The translations under genes and the position numbers were made by a program. This document shows positions 1 through 7,293 of a DNA stretch of 39,029 bases, piece by piece. Numbering within the stretch: position 1 is the first letter of the stretch; the number at the start of each line of letters is the position of its first letter. The stretch comes from Bacteroidaceae bacterium (GTDB lineage Bacteria > Bacteroidota > Bacteroidia > Bacteroidales > Bacteroidaceae): positions 1 to 39,029 of the forward strand of contig JAKSIS010000019.1 of assembly GCA_024398665.1 (NCBI GenBank), read 5' to 3'. The notes under the pieces are model-generated. The model was not told the origin of the DNA. It saw only the letters and a program-made list of their open reading frames with translations, and ran no database searches.

Positions 1-193
1 TCCTTCTTTCTGGTAATCTCAGTAACATCAAATGGCTTACCGTCAATGACATTATCTTGTTCCGAGAGGTGAAGCCTATGACAATAAATACAAGGATAAA
101 CCCCGGGAGGACGACAAATAGAGTGGCTGGGCTAAAGAGGACAAACTTGCAGCCAGAACGCATAGAACGGCATTTCCCTGAAAGTTTGCCGCA
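1..193. other. Left-edge region with coding-like debris, no intact gene
   Basis: No complete gene is visible. On the plus strand the frame from about 50 to the TAG at 119-121 reads LVPRGEAYDNKYKDKPREDDK, a lysine- and acid-rich tail with sensible codons. It continues past the stop as WAKEDKLAA in the same frame, as if a gene end had decayed. On the minus strand, positions 1-64 read EQDNVIDGKPFDVTEITRKK and run off the left edge. That frame has no ATG, GTG or TTG before an upstream in-frame stop near 139. Either stretch could be a remnant of a neighbouring gene, and I cannot name a family. Confidence 0.25.
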
Positions 194-2446
194 TTATTCC
201 ACCACAACCTTGTGGCCGTCGGCCATATAGATGCCTGCGGCAAGGTTGGAATTGGGGACGTTGATTCCGGACAGGCTTGTCACGCGGACAGCGGGATGGC
301 CGTCAATAAGAATCCTGCCGCCGGAAACGGTCACACCATGATGTGACGGACTGGTGGAGACACCGCTCATGAGCGGATTTTCAGCGACCAGAATGCGGGT
401 GAGGGTGGGACTCCATTCTCCCCCGGCAGACAGGCAGGCGGTCTTCAGAGTGAAAGTGGTGTAGGGGTAGTCCGGGTCATGGAATACTGATGCGGTAAGG
501 TCTGTGCCGGTCTTGTAGACTGAACCAGCCGCTTTGCCGTCAGGAGAATCATACCACGAAACCGGATCGCTTCCATCAAGCGTGTAATAAATGGTGCCCT
601 TTCCTGAAACGGAAAGTGTCAGCGCATCGCCTGTTCCAAGCGTGTCTCCGTATGCTGCGGTCCATGTATATGAATCGCTGCCGTTGACCAGGACTGTCGG
701 AGCATCGGTCTTGGGATACCAGCCTTCAGTCTGCAGCTGGGATATCAGTTTCCCCGGTCTTTTGGGGAAATACTCATTCAGAAGTCTCTTGCGTTCGGTC
801 TGAAAATAGGTGTCGGGGGTGAACAGGCTGCCTTTGCTGCTGTACTGGTGCACGTCGCGCCGGTAGTCGCCCCAGCGTGCCGATTCGTCATAGAGCGCCA
901 TGTCAATCTGTTCATACAGGCTGTTCCATGTGGCTGTCACACTGTCTGCCGTTAGCAGTCCGTTGCCATGAGTCAGTGAGTACACACGGTCAATGTAGCG
1001 GTGCAGGAACACTCTGTTCTTGCGCAGGCCGTTGAATATGTCAGTAATCTTTCCCGGACTGGACGGTCTCAGGGAATTGTCATCAATACCCTGGAAAATC
1101 ATTTCGGTATCCCAGCAGAAGAACCTGAAACCGGTTCCGGGATTCTTGCGGTTCACTATGGCCACCCAGTTGTGGTAATCCCAGTCCGTATTGCCGCCAA
1201 ACTGGTTCATTATCATGTAGTCAATGAAATTGTCAATGTCAATGAGTCCGTCCAGCCTGCGGTATATTCTGTTGGAAGTGTCATAATCCTTCAGGTCCGA
1301 TGCATAATGCCTGACACTGTCAACCGTGGCGGTCATCTTCTTCCACAGGTCCTTGCTGCCGCGGAAAAGGCTGTTGTCCTTGTATATGTCATAATCTTCA
1401 GCGCTGCCTCCGAACGTGTACTGGCAGTAATCGTCATCCAGACGTTCGGTAAGATTGTACATGCCCCAGTACATGCCGTTTATGAATACGTGCACATACT
1501 GCCCGCGGCTTGCGGGCCAGCCCAGTTTCTGCTGCGTGGTGCGTGCCCACAGGTCACGTGCGTACTGGGCTATGGTGCGGTTGCTTTCGCTCCAGTGCTG
1601 CCATGAGTTTCCGAAGAAAGACCTTATTATGATATTGTCGAATTTCTGTGCGCCGTCAGTTCCGTACAGGTCATATTTCAGTTTCTTGGGACCGTACTTT
1701 TCCTTGAACATGAGCCGCATGCTGTGCTTGGGGCTCTTTTCCGGCAGGCGGCTGTGGCCTCCATGCAGCTTTATGCCGCAGTTCACCTGCACATCATGTC
1801 CCATTTCTCCGCCTATCAGTTCGAATGAAACCGGCCTTTCCCAGCCGCGTCCGGTCTGGCTGCCAACCGGAGCGCCGGTATGTATGAATATGCCGCCGGT
1901 GTTTTCATCGGCCTCCTCATTGAAGAAATTCCCCTTGTCCGATACTATTGATACTACAGGCAGTTGCCACAGACCCTTGTAGGCCTTGTCTCTGAAACCG
2001 GGGTCAGCTAGCAGTTCGCTGTCCATTCCGTAGTCTGCGGGCGCTTTTCCTGACATCTGCGCAAAATTGCCCCAGGTGCCGGGGTATCCTGTCGGGTGAT
2101 CGGATTGTGAAAGGACTGATTCCGGAAGTATGTATGTCTGTGTTGCAACGTCTGCCGGGTTGAATGTCCAGTCAGCCGGATCTGTGCCCGAGGGAACTGC
2201 AACGGCGCGCACTACGGTGGTTTTCTTTATTCTGAACGAAGAGTCATAGACTTTTGATTTGGCATTTGGGGTGCTGCCGTCAAGCGTGTAGAGTATTGTA
2301 GCGCCAGTGTCTTCAGGACTGCTCAGCATCAGGGGGAAGTGTGTGTCATACACCCCGTGCGGTTTGGAGAATGAAACGGTCTGGCATACCGCCGCGCCTC
2401 CATAGAGCACGGAGAGCAGAAAAGCGGGTATGAGTTTCCATTTCAT
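194..2446 (-). CDS. Secreted CotH-family protein with two chitobiase-C-like domains and a T9SS-like C-terminal tail
   Basis: 750 residues. A signal peptide is clear (MKWKLIPAFLLSVLYGGAAVCQ). A chitobiase/hexosaminidase C-terminal-like beta domain follows at about residues 25-105, with the hallmark ILYTLDGSTP. The CotH fold spans about 160-560 (GIKLHGGHSR, NIIIRSFFGNSW, YVHVFINGMYWGMYNLTERLDD, FFCWDTEMIF). A second chitobiase-C-like domain is at about 600-690 (IYYTLDGSDP). The last 60 residues end LAAGIYMADGHKVVVE, which resembles a Bacteroidota type IX secretion sorting tail. CotH proteins are known as atypical protein kinases in Bacillus spore coats. The substrate here is unknown, and the beta domains suggest polysaccharide or surface association. 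A TATATTTG box lies only five bases before the ATG, so the mRNA may be leaderless. The gene is transcribed alone, and its 3' end faces the left edge. Confidence 0.8.
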   Translation of the reverse strand: MKWKLIPAFLLSVLYGGAAVCQTVSFSKPHGVYDTHFPLMLSSPEDTGATILYTLDGSTPNAKSKVYDSSFRIKKTTVVRAVAVPSGTDPADWTFNPADVATQTYILPESVLSQSDHPTGYPGTWGNFAQMSGKAPADYGMDSELLADPGFRDKAYKGLWQLPVVSIVSDKGNFFNEEADENTGGIFIHTGAPVGSQTGRGWERPVSFELIGGEMGHDVQVNCGIKLHGGHSRLPEKSPKHSMRLMFKEKYGPKKLKYDLYGTDGAQKFDNIIIRSFFGNSWQHWSESNRTIAQYARDLWARTTQQKLGWPASRGQYVHVFINGMYWGMYNLTERLDDDYCQYTFGGSAEDYDIYKDNSLFRGSKDLWKKMTATVDSVRHYASDLKDYDTSNRIYRRLDGLIDIDNFIDYMIMNQFGGNTDWDYHNWVAIVNRKNPGTGFRFFCWDTEMIFQGIDDNSLRPSSPGKITDIFNGLRKNRVFLHRYIDRVYSLTHGNGLLTADSVTATWNSLYEQIDMALYDESARWGDYRRDVHQYSSKGSLFTPDTYFQTERKRLLNEYFPKRPGKLISQLQTEGWYPKTDAPTVLVNGSDSYTWTAAYGDTLGTGDALTLSVSGKGTIYYTLDGSDPVSWYDSPDGKAAGSVYKTGTDLTASVFHDPDYPYTTFTLKTACLSAGGEWSPTLTRILVAENPLMSGVSTSPSHHGVTVSGGRILIDGHPAVRVTSLSGINVPNSNLAAGIYMADGHKVVVE

Positions 2447-2451
2447 ATCCG

Positions 2452-2459
2452 CAAATATA
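2452..2459 (-). promoter_or_regulatory. -7 box of the CotH-like gene
   Basis: TATATTTG on the minus strand, an exact match to the Bacteroidota -7 consensus TAnnTTTG. A T-run about 21 bases upstream could serve as a degenerate -33 element. The box ends five bases before the ATG at 2446, so the start of transcription should fall at or next to the start codon. Confidence 0.5.
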
Positions 2460-2518
2460 CTTCATGCAGTCAGCATATTAAAATGTTCCGGCCGTTTTTT
2501 CCCCTTTCCGGGGCATGA

Positions 2519-2556
2519 CAAACAGGGACAGTCCCTATTCAACAGGGACAGTCCCC
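2519..2556. repeat. Two tandem copies of a GGGACAGTCCC palindrome (REP-like)
   Basis: AACAGGGACAGTCCC occurs at 2521-2535 and again at 2541-2555. Each copy holds the near-perfect palindrome GGGAC-A-GTCCC. The pair sits between the stop of the ACT gene and the CotH promoter. Short GGGACTGTCCC repeats are common intergenic elements in Bacteroidota and, as I recall, are often linked to REP-associated tyrosine transposases. No transposase is present in this window. It could also act as a weak bidirectional transcript end. Confidence 0.5.
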
Positions 2557-2564
2557 ACCAGACA

Positions 2565-2963
2565 TTACAGTTCCTGCACTATCTGGTTGGCAAGTTCTAT
2601 GTTGTCAGGTCTGATGATCACTCTGGAATACTCCGATGACGAATCGGCAAAGGCGTACATGTATTCGACTGATATGCCTGCAGCGGCAAGGCGTTCCATT
2701 GCGTCGGCCATGGCACCGGGGACATTGCCGCACTCAAGATAGACCACCTGGTTCATGGTCACTGCGTATGAATTGGACTTGATGAGATTGAACGCGCGGT
2801 CAATCTGGCTCCTTTCAACAATGATGCGGGCAATGCCGAAGTCTTCCGTTTCAGATACCGTGAAGGCCTTCATGTTGATGCCGTTGTTGCCAAGAAGACG
2901 GGCAATTTCTGCAAACATGCCCTGTCTGTTCTCGAGAAAAACTGAAATCTGTCTTATAAGCAT
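2565..2963 (-). CDS. Tandem ACT-domain protein
   Basis: 132 residues. Two ACT (amino-acid-binding) modules are visible. The first, about 1-66, starts IRQISVFLENRQGMFAEIARLLGNNGIN, the typical first strand and helix with the ligand-loop glycine. The second, about 70-132, contains GAMADAMERLAAAGISVEYMYAF. There is no catalytic domain. Free-standing double-ACT proteins usually sense amino acids or aromatic acids. Here the gene starts 20 bases downstream of paaK on the same strand, an arrangement I recall from other Bacteroidales. It probably tunes or accompanies the aryl-CoA ligase. The ligand is inferred, not seen. Confidence 0.8.
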   Translation of the reverse strand: MLIRQISVFLENRQGMFAEIARLLGNNGINMKAFTVSETEDFGIARIIVERSQIDRAFNLIKSNSYAVTMNQVVYLECGNVPGAMADAMERLAAAGISVEYMYAFADSSSEYSRVIIRPDNIELANQIVQEL

Positions 2964-2983
2964 ATCCGATGGAAGTTTGAAGG

Positions 2984-4285
2984 TTATTCGAATTTGCGGT
3001 GGTCAATGGCACGTTTGGCCTTGCCGGTGGAACGTTCAATGGTGCCCGGCTGGACAATCCTGATGTTGGGCTGTATTCCTACCACGCTCTGTATCCTTGA
3101 AGTGAGGCGCTGGCGCAGACGTACCAGCAGGTTGATCTGGTCAGTGTAGAATTCAGGCTTGACTTCAACCTGAATGTCAAACGTGTCGGTGTTGTTCACG
3201 CGGTCCACCTCAATAAGGAAGTAGGGTTCATATTCCGGGAATTCAAGCAGTATGGATTCAATCTGTGACGGGAACACGTTCACGCCGCGTATTATCATCA
3301 TGTCATCGCTGCGGCCCAGAATCTTGCCCATCCTGACGCAGGTGCGCCCGCAGTCGCATATGTCATAGTTCAGTGACGTAAGGTCACGGGTGCGGTAGCG
3401 TATCATCGGCATTCCCCACTTGTCAAGCGTGGTGAACACCAGTTCGCCCTTCTGGCCGGGTTCGACAGGCTGCAGGGTGACGGGGTCTATTATTTCCGGA
3501 TAGAACAGGTCCTCCCATATGTGCGTACCGTTCTGGCATTCGCATTCGCCGCCCACGCCGGGACCGCTTATCTCAGTGAGACCGTATATGTCATAGGCCT
3601 TTATGCCCAGCTGTTCCTGCAGTTCACGGCGCATTTCAGCGGTCCACGGTTCAGCGCCGAATATGCCTATGCGCAGTTTCAGATTCCTGGCATCGATGCC
3701 CATCTTCCTTATGGTTTCAGCCATGTAGAGGGCATATGATGGGGTGCAGGCAATGGCTGTAGAACCGAAATCCTGCATGAGCTGTATCTGTTTCTGGGTG
3801 TTGCCGCTGCTGGTGGGTATGACAGTGGCGCCTATTTTCTGGACTCCGTCATGTGCGCCAAGTCCGCCGGTGAAAAGACCGTATCCGTATGATATCTGTA
3901 CCAGGTCGCTTTTGCCCAGACCGAATGCCGTGAAACAGCGTGCCACGGCTTCTGACCAGTTGTCAAGGTCCTGGCGGGTGTAGCCCACGACAATGGGTTT
4001 GCCTGTGGTGCCCGATGATGCGTGCAGTCTGATTATATCGGACATGGGGACAGCCATGAGTCCGAACGGATAGTTGTCCCTGAGGTCCTTTTTTATTGTA
4101 AAGGGCAGTCTGGTTATGTCATCGATCGATTTGATGTCATCGGGGTGCACGCCGTGCTCATCGAACCTTGTCCTGTAGAAAGGTGAGTTTTCATAGGCAT
4201 GCCTGACAATCCGTTTCAGTTTTTCCCCCTGCAGTTCACGCATCGCATCACGTGACATGCATTCCATTCTTTCGTTCCAAATCAT
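2984..4285 (-). CDS. paaK: Phenylacetate-CoA ligase
   Basis: 433 residues, an adenylate-forming enzyme that activates phenylacetate (or a related aryl acid) to its CoA thioester with ATP. Visible motifs are the P-loop SSGTTGKPIVVGYT, the adenylate-binding IYGLTEISGPG, YRTRDLT, and the hinge/C-terminal GRSDDMMIIRGVNVFPSQIES, all typical of PaaK. I chose the ATG at 4285 (MIWNERMECMSR), which matches the family N-terminus. An in-frame TTG at 4306 lies almost at the predicted transcription start (-7 box TAAATTTG at 4317-4324), so it is unlikely. The gene is divergent from tsaD and followed by the ACT-domain gene, probably as a two-gene operon. In gut anaerobes the enzyme is linked to aromatic amino acid breakdown or arylacetate salvage. 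The exact substrate is not readable from the sequence. Confidence 0.9.
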   Translation of the reverse strand: MIWNERMECMSRDAMRELQGEKLKRIVRHAYENSPFYRTRFDEHGVHPDDIKSIDDITRLPFTIKKDLRDNYPFGLMAVPMSDIIRLHASSGTTGKPIVVGYTRQDLDNWSEAVARCFTAFGLGKSDLVQISYGYGLFTGGLGAHDGVQKIGATVIPTSSGNTQKQIQLMQDFGSTAIACTPSYALYMAETIRKMGIDARNLKLRIGIFGAEPWTAEMRRELQEQLGIKAYDIYGLTEISGPGVGGECECQNGTHIWEDLFYPEIIDPVTLQPVEPGQKGELVFTTLDKWGMPMIRYRTRDLTSLNYDICDCGRTCVRMGKILGRSDDMMIIRGVNVFPSQIESILLEFPEYEPYFLIEVDRVNNTDTFDIQVEVKPEFYTDQINLLVRLRQRLTSRIQSVVGIQPNIRIVQPGTIERSTGKAKRAIDHRKFE

Positions 4286-4316
4286 CGTCAGAAATTGTGT
4301 TATCAAGTAATCGGTG

Positions 4317-4347
4317 CAAATTTACAGAATATTTGCGGTAACTTTGC
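4317..4347. promoter_or_regulatory. Divergent paaK/tsaD promoter pair
   Basis: On the minus strand TAAATTTGCACCG (-7 box 4317-4324) faces paaK. On the plus strand TAACTTTGC (4339-4347) faces tsaD. The two -7 boxes are only 14 bases apart, so the polymerases must compete for one short stretch. I see no clear TTG -33 element at consensus spacing for either promoter. Confidence 0.6.
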
Positions 4348-4366
4348 AGCCCGAAAGGAAAATGCA

Positions 4367-5389
4367 ATGGAAGACGTTTATGTTCTCGGTATAGAATCGT
4401 CCTGTGACGACACTTCAGCTGCCGTCATGAAGAACGGTGAACTTCTGTCCAATGTCGTGGCAAGCCAGAAGGTTCATGAAGAATATGGTGGGGTGGTGCC
4501 CGAACTGGCTTCAAGGGCGCACCAGCAGAACATTGTTCCGGTGGTCGATACCGCGTTGAAAAGGGCTGGAATAGAAGCGGACCGGCTCAATGCGGTGGCT
4601 TTCACCCGCGGTCCGGGACTTATGGGGTCGCTTCTTGTGGGCGTATCCTTTGCAAAAGGTTTCGCGCGCTCGCTGGGCATTCCCATGATTGAAGTCAACC
4701 ACCTGCAGGGGCATATCCTGGCCCATTTCATAAAGGAACCGGGCGTGGAGCATGAAACGCCAGCGTTCCCGTTCCTGTGCCTGCTGGTATCAGGCGGCAA
4801 TTCACAGATAGTAAAGGTGTCGTCATACAGCAGTATGGAGATACTGGGACAGACCATTGACGATGCCGCCGGCGAGGCCATGGACAAGTGTTCGAAAGTC
4901 ATGGGATTCGGGTATCCCGGAGGTCCTGTGATAGACCGTCTGGCACGTCAGGGCAATCCCGATGCATACAAGTTCAGCAAGCCTGTGGTGCCCGGATACG
5001 ACTACAGTTTCAGCGGCCTGAAGACATCGTTCCTGTACAGTCTGCGTGACTGGGTGAAGGACGATCCCGATTTCATTGAACACCACAAGGAGGACCTGTG
5101 CGCATCGCTGGAAAAGACCATAGTGGACATACTCATGAAGAAACTGCGCCAGGCGGCAAAGGATACGGGCATCAGGGAGATTGCTGTAGCCGGCGGCGTT
5201 TCAGCCAATACCGGTCTCAGGGAGGCATTCCAGGACCACGCCCGCAGGTACCGCTGGAAGGTGTACATACCAAAGTTCTCATACACCACTGACAATGCCG
5301 CAATGATTGCCGCAACAGGTTATTTCAAGTACCTTGACAAGGATTTCTGTGACATTGACGTGCCCATTTTCTCCAATACCAGACTTTGA
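4367..5389 (+). CDS. tsaD: tRNA N6-adenosine threonylcarbamoyltransferase TsaD
   Basis: 340 residues, the usual length. With TsaB and TsaE it transfers the threonylcarbamoyl group to A37 of ANN-decoding tRNAs (t6A). Motifs are GIESSCDDTS at the N-terminus, the metal-binding pair H112 and H116 in NHLQGH, LVSGGNSQ, DDAAGEAMDK, GYPGGPVIDRLA, FSGLKT, GGVSANTGLR and TDNAAMIA. The start is the ATG at 4367 (MEDVYVLGIES), preceded by an AAAGGA-like site. The open frame extends upstream to 4295 but would begin before the promoter, so that start is rejected. The gene is single, followed by a 134-base gap with its own promoter for rpmB. Confidence 0.97.
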   Translation: MEDVYVLGIESSCDDTSAAVMKNGELLSNVVASQKVHEEYGGVVPELASRAHQQNIVPVVDTALKRAGIEADRLNAVAFTRGPGLMGSLLVGVSFAKGFARSLGIPMIEVNHLQGHILAHFIKEPGVEHETPAFPFLCLLVSGGNSQIVKVSSYSSMEILGQTIDDAAGEAMDKCSKVMGFGYPGGPVIDRLARQGNPDAYKFSKPVVPGYDYSFSGLKTSFLYSLRDWVKDDPDFIEHHKEDLCASLEKTIVDILMKKLRQAAKDTGIREIAVAGGVSANTGLREAFQDHARRYRWKVYIPKFSYTTDNAAMIAATGYFKYLDKDFCDIDVPIFSNTRL

Positions 5390-5444
5390 GTTCATAATAT
5401 TATTTAAAAGGAATTGCCGGGTATGAAAAATATGGGTGAAATGT

Positions 5445-5475
5445 TTGGCGGAGTGAAAAAAATGATGTTATTTTG
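5445..5475 (+). promoter_or_regulatory. Promoter of the rpmB-rpmG-DUF4295 operon
   Basis: TTG at 5445-5447, a 21-base spacer, then TATTTTG at 5469-5475 followed by CACC. This is one base short of the TAnnTTTG consensus. It predicts a 5' leader of roughly 40 bases before the rpmB ATG. No leader hairpin or L28 autoregulatory site is obvious. Confidence 0.5.
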
Positions 5476-5523
5476 CACCCTGTTTTGAGAACACAGCAAT
5501 AAAACAATAAAAATAAGATAGAT

Positions 5524-5784
5524 ATGTCAAGAATTTGTCAGATCACCGGAAAGAAGGCAATGGTTGGCAACAATGTCTCTCATTCAAAGCGCAGAACCAA
5601 GAGGACATTTGACGTCAATCTGTTCACTAAGAAGTTCTTCTACGTGGAAGAGAACTGCTGGATCAGCCTCAAACTCAGTGCTGCCGGCCTGAGAATCATC
5701 AACAAGAAGGGTCTTGATGCCGCTCTCAAGGAGGCTGTTGCCGCCGGATATTGCGACTGGAAGGACATCAGAATTATCGCGTAA
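5524..5784 (+). CDS. rpmB: 50S ribosomal protein L28
   Basis: 86 residues. The L28 signature [29 protein letters not shown] covers residues 5-33, followed by the basic rRNA-binding region and a C-terminal helical part ([22 protein letters not shown]). The classical zinc-ribbon cysteines are largely absent. It is the first gene of a three-gene unit with L33 (21 bases downstream) and a DUF4295 protein. Confidence 0.97.
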   Translation: MSRICQITGKKAMVGNNVSHSKRRTKRTFDVNLFTKKFFYVEENCWISLKLSAAGLRIINKKGLDAALKEAVAAGYCDWKDIRIIA

Positions 5785-5805
5785 CAACAGTTAAGGAGTA
5801 ATACT

Positions 5806-5994
5806 ATGGCTAAGAAAGTAAAAGGCAACAGGGTACAGGTTATTCTGGAATGCACTGAGCACAAGGACAGCGGTATGCCGGGCACTTCCCGCTATATCAC
5901 CACCAAGAACAGGAAGAATACTCCTGAGAGACTGGAACTCAAGAAGTACAACCCCATTCTCAAGAGGATGACAATCCATCGCGAGATCAAGTAA
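5806..5994 (+). CDS. rpmG: 50S ribosomal protein L33, zinc-independent type
   Basis: 62 residues with the L33 pattern [41 protein letters not shown]. Only one cysteine (C16) is present, so the two CxxC zinc knuckles of the C+ form are missing. This is a C-minus L33 that does not need zinc. It lies between rpmB and the 48-residue DUF4295 gene, with 12 bases to the next start, and is surely co-transcribed with them. Confidence 0.95.
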   Translation: MAKKVKGNRVQVILECTEHKDSGMPGTSRYITTKNRKNTPERLELKKYNPILKRMTIHREIK

Positions 5995-6006
5995 TACTGC
6001 AATACT

Positions 6007-6153
6007 ATGGCAAAGAAAGTAGTTGCTACCCTGCGTACCGGCAAGGTTTCAATGAGCAAGGTCATCAAGATGGTGAAGTCACCCAAGACCGGCGCTTACA
6101 TGTTTACAGAACAGATCGTTACTGAAGAACAGCTCAAGGACGCCATCAAGTAA
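6007..6153 (+). CDS. DUF4295-family small basic protein (48 residues)
   Basis: Begins MAKKVVATLRTGKVSMSKVIKMV and ends EEQLKDAIK. It is a short lysine-rich protein with a central KTGAYMFTEQIV strand pair. I recognise it as the Bacteroidota-specific DUF4295 family, which nearly always follows rpmG. It starts 12 bases after the L33 stop and is followed by a strong terminator. The position, size and charge suggest a ribosome-associated or assembly role, but the function is not established. Gene finders that use a 60-residue cutoff would miss it. Confidence 0.88.
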   Translation: MAKKVVATLRTGKVSMSKVIKMVKSPKTGAYMFTEQIVTEEQLKDAIK

Positions 6154-6177
6154 GGCGCTTTCAAGTATCAAGTATAG

Positions 6178-6217
6178 GGCGGGACAACCTGGAAACGGCT
6201 GTCCCGCCTTTCTTTTT
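6178..6217 (+). terminator. Rho-independent terminator of the ribosomal protein operon
   Basis: Perfect nine-base stem GGCGGGACA / TGTCCCGCC (6178-6186 and 6200-6208), a 13-base loop, and then TTCTTTTTG. It closes the rpmB-rpmG-DUF4295 unit 24 bases after the last stop. Confidence 0.9.
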
Positions 6218-6257
6218 GCCCGTATCCGGCGGGGTCTTATGTGTTTTCCGCCAACTG

Positions 6258-6289
6258 TTGCATTTCTCACCTTATTTATATAACTTTGC
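6258..6289 (+). promoter_or_regulatory. Promoter of the ftsY-rimO-HU operon
   Basis: TTG at 6258-6260, a 20-base spacer, then TAACTTTGC at 6281-6289. This is a full match to the Bacteroidota TTG-N19/21-TAnnTTTG layout. It leaves a leader of about 40 bases before the ftsY ATG. Confidence 0.75.
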
Positions 6290-6333
6290 AATTTGGGTCC
6301 GTGATATTTCAAAACGGGGCCGGAATTGCTTAT

Positions 6334-7293
6334 ATGGGTTTGTTTTCAATATTTTCCAAGGAGAAGAAGGAAGTGCTTGACAAAGGTCTGGAAAAGACCA
6401 AGACAAGCGTGTTTTCAAAGATAGCCCGTGCCATTGCGGGCAAGACTCAGGTCGATGATGAGGTTCTGGACAATCTTGAAGAGGTTCTCATCACATCCGA
6501 TGTAGGCGTTGAGACAACCCTGAAGATAATAGAACGCATACAGCAGCGTGTGGCCCGTGACAAGTACATGGGTACAGATGAACTGAACGGCATTCTCCGC
6601 GATGAAATACGTTCCCTTCTCTATGAGAACAATCCCGATGATGACAGCGAACCGTTCTCCGTACCTGTCTCCCGCAAGCCGTATGTGGTGCTGGTGGTTG
6701 GCGTTAACGGAGTAGGCAAGACGACCACAATAGGCAAGCTGGCCTGTCAGTTCAGGAAAAGGGGCCTCAACGTATACCTTGGCGCCGCTGACACATTCCG
6801 TGCCGCAGCCATAGAACAGCTGCAGGAGTGGGGGCGCAGGGTGGATGCTCCGGTAATACATCAGGCTATGGGTTCTGATCCGGCATCGGTGGCGTATGAC
6901 ACGCTGTCATCGGCCGTAGCCAACAATGCCGATGTGGTTCTCATCGATACCGCCGGACGTCTGCACAACAAGGTGGGTCTGATGAACGAACTGACCAAGA
7001 TACGTGGTGTCATGAACAAGGTCGTCCCGGGCGCTCCTGATGACGTTCTGCTGGTCCTTGACGGATCGACAGGCCAGAACGCGTTCGAACAGGCACGTCA
7101 GTTCACTCTTGCCACGCAGGTTACGCAGCTGGCCGTCACCAAACTGGACGGAACGGCCAAGGGCGGTGTGGTGATAGGCATATCGGACCAGTTCAAGGTA
7201 CCTGTAAAGTATGTCGGTCTGGGTGAGTCAGCTGACAGCCTGCAGGTCTTCAACAGGACTGAATTCGTGGATTCACTCTTCAAACTGGACTGA
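6334..7293 (+). CDS. ftsY: Signal recognition particle receptor FtsY
   Basis: 319 residues, the SRP-GTPase that docks ribosome-SRP complexes at the inner membrane. The N domain is about 1-100. The G domain has G1 at 123-130 (GVNGVGKT), DTFRAAAIEQL, DTAGRL, TKLDGTAKGG and a closing GLGE. The acidic membrane-binding A domain of E. coli FtsY is absent; only MGLFSIFSKEKKEVLDKG precedes the N domain, as in many Bacteroidota. The start is the ATG at 6334, because the open frame upstream (to 6241) would run through the promoter. Its stop overlaps the rimO start by one base (TGATG), so the two are translationally coupled. Confidence 0.97.
   Translation: MGLFSIFSKEKKEVLDKGLEKTKTSVFSKIARAIAGKTQVDDEVLDNLEEVLITSDVGVETTLKIIERIQQRVARDKYMGTDELNGILRDEIRSLLYENNPDDDSEPFSVPVSRKPYVVLVVGVNGVGKTTTIGKLACQFRKRGLNVYLGAADTFRAAAIEQLQEWGRRVDAPVIHQAMGSDPASVAYDTLSSAVANNADVVLIDTAGRLHNKVGLMNELTKIRGVMNKVVPGAPDDVLLVLDGSTGQNAFEQARQFTLATQVTQLAVTKLDGTAKGGVVIGISDQFKVPVKYVGLGESADSLQVFNRTEFVDSLFKLD

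Noticed and set aside
4286-4306. Longer PaaK starting at the TTG at 4306
   Set aside because: The family N-terminus (MIWNE...) begins at the ATG at 4285, and the upstream codon sits at the expected transcription start.
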